DNA of 64,000 nt from Pseudomonas cerasi (GTDB taxonomy: Bacteria > Pseudomonadota > Gammaproteobacteria > Pseudomonadales > Pseudomonadaceae): contig NZ_LT222319.1 of assembly GCF_900074915.1 (NCBI RefSeq), positions 3,133,001 to 3,197,000 of the forward strand, in the 5' to 3' direction. Both the position numbers and the translations under genes were made by a program. Below, piece by piece: positions 8,972 through 18,433 of this stretch. The notes under the pieces were generated by a model, which saw only the letters and a list, made by a program, of their open reading frames with translations, was not told the origin of the DNA and made no database searches. How positions within the stretch are numbered: the first letter of the stretch is position 1; every line of letters starts with the position of its first letter.

Positions 8972-9913
8972 TTGCTCTTGAAAATCCGTCTGTCTCTTTT
9001 GGGCCTATTATTTGTACTTACCGGCCCGGTGCTTTCTACCCCTACGCTGGCAAATGAACCCGCCGTTCTGAACCGTGATCCTTCCAACCTGCACCTTGCC
9101 TCGGGCAGCGCAATGGTCATCGACCTGCAGACCGACAAGGTGCTGTATTCCAGCAACCCGGATGTGATCGTGCCGATTGCCTCGGTCACCAAGCTGATGA
9201 CCGCGATGGTCGTGCTGGATGCCAAGCAGCCGATGGACGAAGTCATTCCGGTGAACATTTCCCAGACACCGGAAATGAAAGGCGTCTTCTCTCGAGTCAA
9301 GCTCGGCAGTGAAATGAACCGTCGGGACATGTTGCTGATCACCCTGATGTCCTCGGAAAACCGCGCGGCGGCCAGCCTGGCGCACAGCTATCCGGGCGGC
9401 TATCCGGCGTTCATTCTGGCGATGAACGCCAAGGCCAAGGCGCTGGGCATGAAGCACACGGCCTACGTCGAACCCACCGGCCTGTCGGTGTACAACGTGT
9501 CGACCGCGCGCGACCTCACCAAGCTGGTGATGGCAGCGCGCAAATACCCGCTGCTCAGTGAACTGAGCACCACCGAGCAGAAGACCGTGACCTTCCGCAA
9601 ACCGACCTACACCCTCGGTTTCAGCAACACCGATCATCTGGTGCGCAAGGATAACTGGGACATCAAGCTGACCAAGACCGGCTTTACCAATCAGGCCGGT
9701 CATTGCCTGGTGCTGCTGACCAGCATGGCCAACCGCCCGGTTTCAGTGGTGATTCTCGATGCGTTCGGCAAGTACACGCACTTTGCCGACGCCAGCCGCA
9801 TACGCAAGTGGATGGAGACCGGTCAGAGCGGCCCAGCGCCCGAAGTGGCCCTGCAGTACAAGAAAGAAAAGAATCTGGTCATGAGACAGACCGGTATTCA
9901 AGCCAGAGACTGA
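8972..9913 (+). CDS. pbpG: D-alanyl-D-alanine endopeptidase (PBP7/8)
   Basis: A 313-residue periplasmic serine peptidase of the S11 family that cleaves peptidoglycan cross-links. The signal peptide ends near ANEPAV. All three penicillin-binding motifs are visible: SVTK (SxxK, about residue 71), SEN (about residue 129) and KTG (about residue 235). There is no ATG at a suitable place. Two TTG codons are possible starts, at 8972 and 8978, both within reach of the GAGTGAG upstream; the second gives MKIRLSLL and is the likelier family-like start. A strong terminator follows the stop. Confidence 0.9.
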   Translation: MLLKIRLSLLGLLFVLTGPVLSTPTLANEPAVLNRDPSNLHLASGSAMVIDLQTDKVLYSSNPDVIVPIASVTKLMTAMVVLDAKQPMDEVIPVNISQTPEMKGVFSRVKLGSEMNRRDMLLITLMSSENRAAASLAHSYPGGYPAFILAMNAKAKALGMKHTAYVEPTGLSVYNVSTARDLTKLVMAARKYPLLSELSTTEQKTVTFRKPTYTLGFSNTDHLVRKDNWDIKLTKTGFTNQAGHCLVLLTSMANRPVSVVILDAFGKYTHFADASRIRKWMETGQSGPAPEVALQYKKEKNLVMRQTGIQARD

Positions 9914-9927
9914 GTCACGCTGGCAAC

Positions 9928-9967
9928 GAAAAACGGTCGCGATGCTTGCACATCGCGACCGTTTTTT
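9928..9967 (+). terminator. Intrinsic terminator
   Basis: A 14-bp stem (AAACGGTCGCGATG / CATCGCGACCGTTT) with a short loop and a T run. It lies between convergent genes pbpG and the semialdehyde dehydrogenase gene. Confidence 0.9.
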
Positions 9968-9984
9968 ATTTCCTCGAGCGACAC

Positions 9985-11427
9985 TCAGTTGTATTGAGTG
10001 ACCAGCTTGGTATTCAGGTAGGCCTCAATGGCCTCGGTGCCGCCTTCGGAACCGTAACCGGAATCCTTGATCCCGCCGAACGGTACTTCCGGCAAGCCGA
10101 TGCCCTGATGATTGATCGACAGCATCCCCGCTTCGATAAAGGTACTCAGCGCTTGCGCAGTCTTCATCGACGTGGTGAAGGCATAGGATGCCAGCCCGAA
10201 CGGCACGCGGTTTGACTCGGCAATCGCCTCCTCTAGCGTGTCGAAAGGCACCAGCAACGCGACAGGGCCGAAAGGCTCCTCATTCATGATGCGCATCTGC
10301 GGCTTCAGGCCACTCAACACGGTCGGCTCGAAGAAATAGCCCGCCCCCTCGACAGCCTTGCCACCGGCAGACAGCGTCGCGCCACCACGCACCGCGTCAT
10401 CGATCAGATCGACCAGCGCAGGAATACGTCGATCATTGGCCACAGGGCCCATGGTGGTGCCCGCCTCCAGACCGTTACCCACCTTGATTTCGCGAGTCAG
10501 GCCAACGAATTTCTCGGTGAACGCGTCGAGTACCTTGCGCTGCACCAGAATCCTGGTCGGCGACACGCAGACCTGCCCGGCGTTACGGAACTTGGCGGTG
10601 GCCAGCACGCGAGCGGCGAGGTCGATATCCGCATCATCGAACACCAGCGCCGGTGCATGACCACCCAGTTCCATGGTTGCCCGCTTCATGTGCTTGCCAG
10701 CCAATGCGGCCAGTTGCTTGCCGACCGGCGTAGAGCCAGTGAACGTGACCTTGCGAATGACCGGATGCGGAATCAGGTAGCCGGAGATTTCTGCCGGATC
10801 ACCGTAGACCAGACCGATGACGCCAGCCGGCACACCGGCATCGGCGAAAGCGCGAATCAGCTCGGCAGGCGACGCTGGCGTTTCTTCCGGGGCCTTGACG
10901 ATGATCGAGCAGCCCGCAGCCAGTGCCGAGGACAACTTGCGCACCACCTGGTTGATCGGGAAATTCCAGGGCGTGAACGCAGCGACCGGGCCGACCGGCT
11001 CCTTGATGACTTTCTGTTCGATGGACACGCCCCGCGACGGCACGAGACGACCATAACTGCGACGCCCTTCTTCGGCCAGCCAGTCGATGATGTCAGCCGC
11101 CGACAGGGTTTCCATGCGCGCTTCGGCCAAGGGCTTGCCCTGCTCCTGCGTCATGATTCGGGCGATGCCGTCCGCGCGCTCACGAATCAGGTTTGCCGCT
11201 TTCTGCATCAGCTTGTAGCGATCATAAGCCGAGGTGGCACGCCAGGTGGCACGCCAGGTGGCAAAGCCACGCTCGGCCGCCGCCAGAGCTTCGTCAAGGT
11301 CGGCGATACCGGCATGCGCCACAGTGCCCAGCGCCTCGCCCGTCGCCGGGTTGATGACTGACAACGTGCGATTGTCGCGGCTTGCGCGCCATTGACCATC
11401 GATATAAAGCTGTACGTCTGGATACAT
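9985..11427 (-). CDS. NAD(P)-dependent succinate-semialdehyde dehydrogenase-type enzyme
   Basis: A 480-residue aldehyde dehydrogenase of the succinate/glutarate semialdehyde group. Visible motifs are the PWNFPI cofactor segment, FTGSTPVG, the general-base MELGGHAP and the catalytic cysteine in GQVCVSPTR. The ATG at 11427 was chosen because GGAGAAAT precedes it by a good distance; five extra codons are possible upstream. Near the N-terminus a 12-bp unit is tandemly duplicated (11233-11256), giving [10 protein letters not shown] in the protein. This may be a natural length variant or a slightly altered N-terminal helix. It stands alone as a transcription unit, so its exact substrate is uncertain. 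Confidence 0.85.
   Translation of the reverse strand: MYPDVQLYIDGQWRASRDNRTLSVINPATGEALGTVAHAGIADLDEALAAAERGFATWRATWRATSAYDRYKLMQKAANLIRERADGIARIMTQEQGKPLAEARMETLSAADIIDWLAEEGRRSYGRLVPSRGVSIEQKVIKEPVGPVAAFTPWNFPINQVVRKLSSALAAGCSIIVKAPEETPASPAELIRAFADAGVPAGVIGLVYGDPAEISGYLIPHPVIRKVTFTGSTPVGKQLAALAGKHMKRATMELGGHAPALVFDDADIDLAARVLATAKFRNAGQVCVSPTRILVQRKVLDAFTEKFVGLTREIKVGNGLEAGTTMGPVANDRRIPALVDLIDDAVRGGATLSAGGKAVEGAGYFFEPTVLSGLKPQMRIMNEEPFGPVALLVPFDTLEEAIAESNRVPFGLASYAFTTSMKTAQALSTFIEAGMLSINHQGIGLPEVPFGGIKDSGYGSEGGTEAIEAYLNTKLVTQYN
11233..11262. repeat. 12-bp tandem duplication inside a coding region
   Basis: GGTGGCACGCCA occurs twice in direct tandem and is followed by a partial third unit (GGTGGC). 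It keeps the reading frame and adds four residues (ATWR) to the dehydrogenase. Confidence 0.9.
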
Positions 11428-11671
11428 GAACAATTTCTCCATAAGTCGCTGAAAGGAACGGTGTGACCGACGGATCAGACTCGCTGATCAGCACCGGCCA
11501 TCGGCAAAAATGACAAGCGCTACGGCTCGTCGATTTTGCGACGCGTCATGACGCGCGTCGACAGGCTCACAACACGTTTGAAGCCGGTGGTCTCATCGGC
11601 CTGCGCTATGCTGCACTTACGACGATACTTTACTTACATAGCCTGGACTCAAGTCACCAGTCAGGGATGAC

Positions 11672-14449
11672 GTGATCATGAACGTACAGTCTGCCGCATT
11701 GCATCATCATACGCCCCGCCTGAGTGTCATTGAGCCACGCGGCCTGGAGATTCGCGCGATTGATTTTTGGCGCAACCAGGCCACGGACACGCCGGCAGTT
11801 CTTATAAACCGCGTGGCTCATGATGCTGCCGGGCATCCGGTCAACTGCTGGGATGCAAGGCTCTGGGAAAGCCAGGCTGCCGTCAATCTTGCCACTGTGT
11901 TTTCCCTGAGTGGTCAGGCGCTTCTCAGCGACAGTGTCGATGCCGGTTGGCGGCTGATGTTGGCCGGTGACAGCGGCGCGGTCGTGGCCGGATGGGATGG
12001 CCGTGGGACTGAGCGGAGCGTGCAGTATGACGCTCTACTCAGACCCGTTGCCATCATTGAAAACGGACGCTGCGTCGAGCGGCGGCAATACGGTGGTCCG
12101 GATACTCAGGGCCATAACCATTGCAACCAATGTATACGCCATGATGACCCGGCTGGTTCGCGAATGGATACCGAGTTCGCCCTGACGGGTGGCGTGCTTG
12201 AACAGACGCGGCATTTCCACTTCAATCCCGAAAATGTCGATTGGCCAGAACCGCTGGCAGAACGTGACGCCTTGCTCGAATCTGGTCCAGGCGCAACTAC
12301 GCGCTGGGCACACAGTCCGCTTGGCGATGTCATCTCGCAGACGGACGCCCAGCGTAACGTCCAGACCTTTGCCCATACTGTGGCAGGTCATATTGAGGCC
12401 ATTTCACTCAGCCTCTCCGGGCAGACAAAGCGAGTTCTGGTTCACAGTATCGATTACGACGCTCAAGGCCACGTAACCTCGGAAACGGCTGGCAACGGCG
12501 TTGTGACCAAGGCGGTGCACGACGCCGCAGATGGCCGTCTGATTGAACTCAAAGGCACACGGGCAGATGGTCAACTGCTGCAACATCTGCTCTATGACTA
12601 CGACCCGATGGGCAATGTCCTGCGTATCGAGGATCGCACCCAGCCGACACGGTGTTATGCCGGTCAGCGCATCGAGCCGGTGTCGACGTATCAATACGAC
12701 ACGCTGTATCAGTTGATCCAGGCTACCGGCACGGAGTCTGCGAAACTCAATCAAGGCCCTGTTTTTCCATCCTTCCAGGCTCCCCTCGACCTGACGCAGC
12801 TGGCCAATTACACGCAAACCTACCGCTATGATGCGAGCGGCAATCTGTTGCAACTGACCCACACGGGCAACCAGTCCCACTCGCGCACCCTGATCACTTC
12901 GCAAACCAACAATCGCAGCCTGCCGGTTATCAAAGATCGACCGCCGGATGAAGCGGCCATCGCTGCCGCGTTCGACGCCAATGGCAATCTGAATGAGTTG
13001 CAAGCCGGGCAAGCGATGAGCTGGGACTGGCGTAATCAGTTGCAGCAAGTGCGGCCGGTGGTTCGGGCAGCGGGTGACGACGACAAAGAGCGCTACATCT
13101 ACGACGCCAGTGGGCAACGCCTGCGCAAAATCCATACGACCAAGGCGAAAGCCGTTGTCCACAGTGCCGAAGTGCGCTACTTACCAGGCCTGGAGGTGCA
13201 CAGCAACAGCGCCACAGCCGAGACTTTGCACGTTATCGTCACCCAGGCCGGGCGCAACGAGGCTCGGGTATTGCACTGGCAGACGGGTCAACCCGAAGGA
13301 CTTGAAAACGATCAGGTTCGCTACAGCTTCGCCGATCATCTGGGGTCCGGCACCCTGGAGCTGGATAACAACGCGCGCATCATCAGCCAGGAAAGTTACT
13401 ACCCGTTTGGTGGTACCTCGTGGTGGGCAGGGCGCAGTACGGTTGAAGCCAGCTATAAAACCATTCGTTATTCCGGCAAGGAACGCGACGCGACGGGGCT
13501 GTACTACTACGGCCTGCGCTATTACGCGCCGTGGTTGCAGCGATGGATCAATCCGGACCCGGCGGGCACAGTGGACGGGATGAATCTGTATCGTTTTGTC
13601 AGGAATTCGCCTTTGCGGTTTGCCGATCAACAGGGGGCTGCTCCCTACGACGTACCTATTACAGTTGTCGTTGCAAAGGACCTTTCCGAGTTCGCGGCTG
13701 AGCAGCTATCCAAAATGTATGACGTTAGGGATGTTGCCGTTTCGTTATTGGAGTTCACGCGTTCCGAGCTGCTAAAAGCATCACCGAGGCGAGACGTAAA
13801 CAAGGCTTTCGACGCAACCTTTGGCGCGCTGGATCCGAGCGCCCGCGCCGCTACGAGCATCGACGTGGAAGATTCGTTACGGCAGATGCAGGAGCTCATT
13901 GAGTCCATCGGCAGTCCAGACTCTGATCTGACGCTGTTTCTTTTTAACGGACCCGAGGACATTCTCGCATCGACTGATTTTCAAGGCGAGTTTCAGGAAT
14001 CGGTCGAACGGATTGGGGTGTCAACCTCTCTTCTTGCCAACTACGATGTGCTGGAAGTTGCACGATCCCTTATTCACGAGACCTCCCATGTCCGCCTGAA
14101 TACAGTGGATGCGTTTTATTATCTGACGGATGCCAGTAAGCGCCTCGTTAATGGAGCGGATGCCACACAGGTTAAGACGTGGTCAGGCGAGTTCCGAAAG
14201 TCGTTAAGAAAAATCTCGACGCATGGCCCCAGGGAAAACCGATTCGATCCAGCCAACTATATATTCGCCATGCAGGCGTTGACCGAGAATGCGCGCACCC
14301 GAGCAGAGCGAAAACAAGAGTTCTTGAGCAACACAACGACCCGAACTTCATTATTGCTGATGAATGCCGACACGCTTTCGTCGCTTGTCATGGCGACCGG
14401 ACAGCCTGCCCGATATGCGCAGACACGGATGAATCAGTCTGGAAATTAG
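11672..14449 (+). CDS. TccC-like RHS toxin with HExxH C-terminal domain
   Basis: A 925-residue RHS/YD-repeat protein. The N-terminus (TPRLSVIEPRGLEIRAIDFW) is typical of TccC, the C component of Tc insecticidal toxin complexes. YD repeats follow (YDYDPMGNVLRIED, YRYDASGNLLQL), then the RHS core ending with DATGLYYYGLRYYAPWLQRW, NPDPAG and LYRFVRNSPLRFAD. After the core, about residues 660-925 form the variable, toxin-bearing part. It contains HETSH at 802-806, a zinc-metalloprotease HExxH motif followed by a possible third ligand in NTVDAFYYL; this resembles an Asp-zincin arrangement, though that is an inference. In Tc toxins the C protein encloses and releases this cytotoxic tail. No TcA or TcB gene is adjacent. 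GTG at 11672 or ATG at 11678 may be the start. Confidence 0.85.
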   Translation: MIMNVQSAALHHHTPRLSVIEPRGLEIRAIDFWRNQATDTPAVLINRVAHDAAGHPVNCWDARLWESQAAVNLATVFSLSGQALLSDSVDAGWRLMLAGDSGAVVAGWDGRGTERSVQYDALLRPVAIIENGRCVERRQYGGPDTQGHNHCNQCIRHDDPAGSRMDTEFALTGGVLEQTRHFHFNPENVDWPEPLAERDALLESGPGATTRWAHSPLGDVISQTDAQRNVQTFAHTVAGHIEAISLSLSGQTKRVLVHSIDYDAQGHVTSETAGNGVVTKAVHDAADGRLIELKGTRADGQLLQHLLYDYDPMGNVLRIEDRTQPTRCYAGQRIEPVSTYQYDTLYQLIQATGTESAKLNQGPVFPSFQAPLDLTQLANYTQTYRYDASGNLLQLTHTGNQSHSRTLITSQTNNRSLPVIKDRPPDEAAIAAAFDANGNLNELQAGQAMSWDWRNQLQQVRPVVRAAGDDDKERYIYDASGQRLRKIHTTKAKAVVHSAEVRYLPGLEVHSNSATAETLHVIVTQAGRNEARVLHWQTGQPEGLENDQVRYSFADHLGSGTLELDNNARIISQESYYPFGGTSWWAGRSTVEASYKTIRYSGKERDATGLYYYGLRYYAPWLQRWINPDPAGTVDGMNLYRFVRNSPLRFADQQGAAPYDVPITVVVAKDLSEFAAEQLSKMYDVRDVAVSLLEFTRSELLKASPRRDVNKAFDATFGALDPSARAATSIDVEDSLRQMQELIESIGSPDSDLTLFLFNGPEDILASTDFQGEFQESVERIGVSTSLLANYDVLEVARSLIHETSHVRLNTVDAFYYLTDASKRLVNGADATQVKTWSGEFRKSLRKISTHGPRENRFDPANYIFAMQALTENARTRAERKQEFLSNTTTRTSLLLMNADTLSSLVMATGQPARYAQTRMNQSGN

Positions 14450-14503
14450 ACAATCAATGGCAGTACCCGCTTGAGCAAATACAGAGTGTCATTGACGCCT
14501 GAA

Positions 14504-14531
14504 AAAACGGTGCCTGTTTGAGCACCGTTTC
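14504..14531 (+). terminator. Intrinsic terminator-like hairpin
   Basis: Stem AACGGTGC / GCACCGTT with loop CTGTTTGA, preceded by an A run. It could serve both the RHS gene and the convergent SDR gene; the plus-strand T run is short. Confidence 0.6.
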
Positions 14532-14556
14532 AACAAAAAAGGCGTTGTCGGGGTAA

Positions 14557-15417
14557 TTACAGAATCGGCTTGCCGCCCGTCACTGCATAGCGCGAGCCGG
14601 AAATGTAACTGGCTTCGTCAGAGGCCAGCAGCACATAGATCGGCGAAACTTCCACCGGCTGCCCCGGGCGCCCCAGCGGTGTCTCGCTACCGAAGCTTTT
14701 CACATCTTCGTCGGTCATGGTCGCCGGGATCAACGGGGTCCAGATCGGACCTGGAGCAACGCTGTTCACGCGGATGCCCTTCTCGCCCAGCAACTGCGCC
14801 AGACCACCGGTGAAGTTGGCGATTGCGCCCTTGGTGGTTGCGTAGGCCAGCAACGTCGGCTTGGGCATGTCCGAATTGACCGAACTGGTATTGATGATCG
14901 AACCACCCCGCGGCATATGCGGAACCGCAGCCTTGCAGATGCGAAACATCGCCGTGATGTTGATATCGAAGGTTTTGACCCATTCTTCGTCGGAGATTTC
15001 GTCCAGCGTTTCATGCGTCATCTGGAACGCAGCGTTGTTGACCTGCACATCGATGCGACCAAACTCTGCAACGGTCTTGCTCACGATGTCTTCGCATTGC
15101 TGCTTCTGTGCCAGGTCGCCCGGCAACAGCAAACATTTACGGCCCGCCTCTTCGACCCAGCGCTTGGTTTCTTGCGCGTCTTCATGCTCGTTCAAGTAGG
15201 AGATCGCGACCTGCGCGCCTTCACGTGCAAAGGCGATCGCGACTGCGCGGCCGATGCCGCTGTCGGCGCCGGTGATCAGCGCGATCTTGCCCTGCAGACG
15301 TCCGGAGCCCTTGTAGCTTTTTTCACCGCAATCGGGATAGGGGTCCATCTTGCCCTGCATGCCTGGAACATCTTGTGGCTGGCTGGCAAATGGCGGCTTT
15401 GGGTATTCTTCGTTCAT
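14557..15417 (-). CDS. SDR-family NAD(P)-dependent oxidoreductase (YghA-like)
   Basis: A 286-residue short-chain dehydrogenase of the long N-terminal YghA/glucose-ribitol-dehydrogenase-like group. The cofactor-binding glycine motif (TGADSGIGRAVAIAFAREGA) is near residue 50, the NNA motif near 128, and the catalytic tyrosine and lysine lie in YATTKGA. The N-terminal extension with PPFASQPQDVPGMQ is typical of this subfamily, often linked to general stress. It lies 113 bases downstream of the formaldehyde dehydrogenase gene on the same strand, with an inverted repeat between them. The true substrate is unknown. Confidence 0.87.
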   Translation of the reverse strand: MNEEYPKPPFASQPQDVPGMQGKMDPYPDCGEKSYKGSGRLQGKIALITGADSGIGRAVAIAFAREGAQVAISYLNEHEDAQETKRWVEEAGRKCLLLPGDLAQKQQCEDIVSKTVAEFGRIDVQVNNAAFQMTHETLDEISDEEWVKTFDINITAMFRICKAAVPHMPRGGSIINTSSVNSDMPKPTLLAYATTKGAIANFTGGLAQLLGEKGIRVNSVAPGPIWTPLIPATMTDEDVKSFGSETPLGRPGQPVEVSPIYVLLASDEASYISGSRYAVTGGKPIL

Positions 15418-15462
15418 CTGAATAAATCTCGTTGAATAAAATGTTGTGACTGAAGTGCTGAC

Positions 15463-15499
15463 GCCCTTGTCGATCGCCTATGGCAGATACGACAAGGGC
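15463..15499 (-). terminator. Inverted repeat between fdhA and the SDR gene
   Basis: A perfect 10-bp inverted repeat (GCCCTTGTCG / CGACAAGGGC) with a 17-base loop lies downstream of the formaldehyde dehydrogenase stop. No T run follows on the minus strand, so it may be a weak terminator, an mRNA-end stabiliser or a binding site. Confidence 0.45.
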
Positions 15500-15529
15500 T
15501 CTCAGGCAAGGCCTGGTCAACTGCGCTTA

Positions 15530-16669
15530 TCACGCACCTGGCTTGAGCACGACCTTGGTCCAGCCTTCATCACGCGCATCGAAGTGCTTGTAGGCGTCAG
15601 GGCCTTCTTCAAGTTTCAGGCGATGGGAAATGATCTGCGACGGCTTGGCGCGACCGTGGTGTATTAGCTCGGCAAGGCGACGGTTGTAAGCCTTGACGTT
15701 GGCCTGGCCGGTGCGGATCTGCTGGCCCTTGAACCAGAACGAACCGAAGTCGAAGGCCATCTTGCCTTCCTTCGCGAGGTCGCTTTTGGCGCCCGGATCC
15801 TGCGGCACGAAAACGCCCACGACGCCGATTCCACCTGTCGCCTTGGTCGAGGCAACGAGATTGTTCATGGTGACGTGGTTGGCCTCGTAACCATGACGGT
15901 CGCAGCACTGATAACCGACGCACTCACAGCCACGGTCGGTGCCTTTGCCATCGGTCAGATTGAGGATCTGATCCACTGCGCCCTGCTCCAGCGAGTTGAT
16001 CGGCGTCGCGCCCATCTTCGCCGCGAGTGCCAGACGATCTGGATGGTTGTCGACCACGAACACCTGCGACGCGCCCTTGATCATCGCCGAGTGGGCAGCC
16101 ATCAGGCCGACCGGACCGGCACCATAGATGGCAACGCTTTCGCCAGGCAGCAGCCCGGCCAGTTCGGTGGCATGCCAACCGGTAGGAAAGATGTCCGAGA
16201 GCATGACGTAATCCTCTTCACGCTCGGCGGCATCTTCGGGCAACAGCAGACAGTTGAAGTCGGCATACGGCACACGCAACAGCTCGGCCTGGCCACCTTC
16301 ATGATCGCCCATGTCAGCAAAGCCGTAAGCCGCACCCGCGCTGCCCGGGTTGGCAGTCAGGCAATAACCGGTCAGGCCCTTCTCACAGTTTTCGCAAAAG
16401 CCGCAGCCAATATTGAACGGCAGGCACACCCAATCGCCCACTTTGATGCGGTCGACGCCGGCGCCGACTTCGATCACCTGGCCGAGGTTCTCATGGCCGA
16501 AAATGCGCCCGGTCTCGAAAGACGTGCGGCCTTCGTACATGTGCAGGTCCGAGCCACAGATATTGGTGGAGGTCACTCGGACAAGAGCATCTGTTGGCTT
16601 CTGGATCTTCGCATCCGGTACGTTTTTGACACTGACGTCACGCGGACCGCCATAGACGATAGCTTTCAT
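15530..16669 (-). CDS. fdhA: Glutathione-independent formaldehyde dehydrogenase (zinc-dependent)
   Basis: A 379-residue medium-chain zinc alcohol dehydrogenase of the formaldehyde dismutase/dehydrogenase group known from Pseudomonas. It oxidises formaldehyde to formate with NAD without glutathione. Catalytic zinc ligands are visible in CGSDLHMYEG and GHENLGQV, and structural zinc cysteines in CGFCENCEKGLTGYC. The cofactor motif is YGAGPVGLMAA. The ATG at 16669 was chosen because AAGGAGAC lies eight bases upstream; eleven in-frame codons before it lack such a site. It may be co-transcribed with the downstream SDR gene. Confidence 0.9.
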   Translation of the reverse strand: MKAIVYGGPRDVSVKNVPDAKIQKPTDALVRVTSTNICGSDLHMYEGRTSFETGRIFGHENLGQVIEVGAGVDRIKVGDWVCLPFNIGCGFCENCEKGLTGYCLTANPGSAGAAYGFADMGDHEGGQAELLRVPYADFNCLLLPEDAAEREEDYVMLSDIFPTGWHATELAGLLPGESVAIYGAGPVGLMAAHSAMIKGASQVFVVDNHPDRLALAAKMGATPINSLEQGAVDQILNLTDGKGTDRGCECVGYQCCDRHGYEANHVTMNNLVASTKATGGIGVVGVFVPQDPGAKSDLAKEGKMAFDFGSFWFKGQQIRTGQANVKAYNRRLAELIHHGRAKPSQIISHRLKLEEGPDAYKHFDARDEGWTKVVLKPGA

Positions 16670-16890
16670 GTTCTGAGTCTCCTTGGGTGAAAAATTCGAC
16701 ATGGCCTTTTATGGCTCACCGAATATCTGTCACGACCAGAAGACGCCTGTTCAAAGCGATTGCCTTCGTACCTGACGAATGGTCATTGATGAACGCGTGT
16801 CAACGCTGCGCGCTCGCAGTGATTCGGGCAAATGAGGCGAGTCCCGGCCCCTGTATTCACTGCAAAGAAAGCATTTGCACGCACGATCTT

Positions 16891-16902
16891 ATGGTATACC
16901 AT
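16891..16902. promoter_or_regulatory. Palindromic operator candidate (ATGGTATACCAT), site 1
   Basis: A perfect 12-bp palindrome 38 bases before the AA_synth-family gene. An 11/12 copy lies before the ribB-like gene (22276) and a 10/12 copy before the ABC importer operon (23543). The likely binder is the FCD-GntR protein encoded at 20586-21338, whose family recognises short palindromes of the TGGTATACCA kind. Confidence 0.65.
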
Positions 16903-16940
16903 CAGACGAAATACAAAAGCACTCGCTCCGGGAGTCGTTC

Positions 16941-17531
16941 ATGAGTTTTGAAATTCGCAAGATCGTCACGTACACCGAAGAAACCTTTATCGAGGGCGGC
17001 AAGGCCGTCGACAAGCCGGTCACCATGATCGGGCTGGCGGCCGTGATCAAGAACCCTTGGCTGGGCCGTGGTTTCGTCGAAGACCTGAAACCGGAGATTC
17101 GCGCCAACTGCTCCGCACTGGGCGAGTTGATGGTCAAGCGCCTCACCGATGCGATTGGCGGCGCGCAGAACATCGAGGCCTACGGCAAGGCTGCAGTGGT
17201 CGGGGCGGAAGGCGAAATCGAACACGCTTCGGCCGTGATCCACACCCTGCGCTTTGGCAATCATTACCGTGAGGCCGTCAAGGCCAAGAGCTACCTGAGC
17301 TTCACCAACAAACGCGGCGGCCCAGGTACGTCGATCCAGATTCCGATGATGCACAAGGACGATGAAGGGCTGCGCTCGCACTACATCACCCTGGAAATGC
17401 ACATCGAAGATTCGCCGCGTGCCGACGAAATCATCGTAGTCCTTGGTGCCGCCAACGGTGGACGCCTGCACCCACGAATCGGCAATCGCTATATAGACCT
17501 GGAAGAGCTGGCGGCCGAAAAAGCCCAGTAA
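16941..17531 (+). CDS. Amino acid synthesis (AA_synth, DUF1185) family protein
   Basis: A 196-residue protein (MSFEIRKIVTYTEETFIEGG...) of the AA_synth family, a name without firm biochemical support. It is cytoplasmic and contains the conserved-looking segments NPWLGRGFVEDL and GAANGGRLHPRIGNR. GGGAG precedes the ATG. It is the first gene of a five-gene plus-strand run with an alpha/beta hydrolase, aldehyde dehydrogenase, flavin reductase and GntR regulator, so it probably acts in a catabolic pathway. A 12-bp palindrome sits just upstream. Its reaction cannot be stated from sequence. Confidence 0.82.
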   Translation: MSFEIRKIVTYTEETFIEGGKAVDKPVTMIGLAAVIKNPWLGRGFVEDLKPEIRANCSALGELMVKRLTDAIGGAQNIEAYGKAAVVGAEGEIEHASAVIHTLRFGNHYREAVKAKSYLSFTNKRGGPGTSIQIPMMHKDDEGLRSHYITLEMHIEDSPRADEIIVVLGAANGGRLHPRIGNRYIDLEELAAEKAQ

Positions 17532-17584
17532 ATCATGAGGGGCTCGTCGCCCGATCACCTTTGTCATCTGCGCAGGAGCGATCC

Positions 17585-18433
17585 ATGATTCAGCTCACCG
17601 CTGAACACACCCCGGCGGGTACCAGCTATCTGGCTACCGGCCAAGGTCACCCCGTGGTGTTGATTCACGGGGTGGGCCTTAACAAGGAAATGTGGGGCGG
17701 CCAGATCGTCGGGCTGGCCACGCAATATCAGGTCATCGCCTACGACATGCTGGGCCACGGTGCCAGCCCTCGCCCCCACCCGGATACGGGCCTGCCGGGC
17801 TATGCCGAACAACTGCACGAGCTGCTGACGCACTTGCAACTGCCGCAGGCGGCGGTCGTCGGTTTCTCGATGGGCGGACTGGTGGCGCGTGCGTTTGCGC
17901 TGGAGTTCCCCCAGCACCTGTCGGGGCTGGTGGTGCTCAACAGCGTCTTCAATCGCAGCGCGGAACAGCGTGCCAGCGTCATTGCGCGCACCACTCAGGC
18001 TGCCGAGCATGGCCCGGACGCCAATGCGGGCGAAGCGCTGTCACGCTGGTTCAGCCGCGAGTATCAGGCGGCCAGCCCGGCCCAGATTGCGGCCATTCGG
18101 CACAACCTGGCCAGCAACGATCCGCAGGGTTACCTGACCACGTACAAGCTGTTCGCCACTCAGGATATGTACCGCGCCGAAGATCTGGGCGATATTCGCG
18201 CACCGACGTTGATCGCCACGGGCGAACTTGACCCGGGATCGACGCCCGAAATGGCCCGCGAAATGGCCGCGCGCATCCCTGGTGCCGATGTCGCGATATT
18301 GCCCGATCAGCGTCATATGATGCCGGTTGAATCGCCACGTCTGGTCAACCAGGTATTGCTTGGTTTCTTCGAAAAGATCGGCCTCGACAAACCGGCGTCC
18401 GCTCACCATTCGATCAAGGGGATTGTTGCATGA
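17585..18433 (+). CDS. Alpha/beta-fold hydrolase
   Basis: A 282-residue alpha/beta hydrolase. The oxyanion-region motif LIHGVGLNKEMWGGQ is near residue 26 and the nucleophile elbow GFSMGG (Ser near residue 98) is intact. The acid lies in GELDPGSTPE (about residue 220) and the histidine in LPDQRHMMPVE. The overall form resembles lactone or ester hydrolases of ring-cleavage pathways (3-oxoadipate enol-lactonase-like). Its stop overlaps the start of the following aldehyde dehydrogenase (ATGA), so the two are translationally coupled. The substrate is probably an amide or ester intermediate of the neighbouring pathway, an inference from context. Confidence 0.85.
   Translation: MIQLTAEHTPAGTSYLATGQGHPVVLIHGVGLNKEMWGGQIVGLATQYQVIAYDMLGHGASPRPHPDTGLPGYAEQLHELLTHLQLPQAAVVGFSMGGLVARAFALEFPQHLSGLVVLNSVFNRSAEQRASVIARTTQAAEHGPDANAGEALSRWFSREYQAASPAQIAAIRHNLASNDPQGYLTTYKLFATQDMYRAEDLGDIRAPTLIATGELDPGSTPEMAREMAARIPGADVAILPDQRHMMPVESPRLVNQVLLGFFEKIGLDKPASAHHSIKGIVA

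Noticed and set aside
14179..14502. A 107-codon plus-strand ORF overlapping the end of the RHS gene in another frame
   Set aside because: It could be an immunity gene or a frame-shifted tail, but it has no ribosome site at the right place, no recognisable content and lies mostly inside the RHS coding frame.
16687..16944. An 85-codon ORF between fdhA and the AA_synth gene
   Set aside because: It runs through the promoter and operator region and has no Shine-Dalgarno; the CxxC motifs look accidental.
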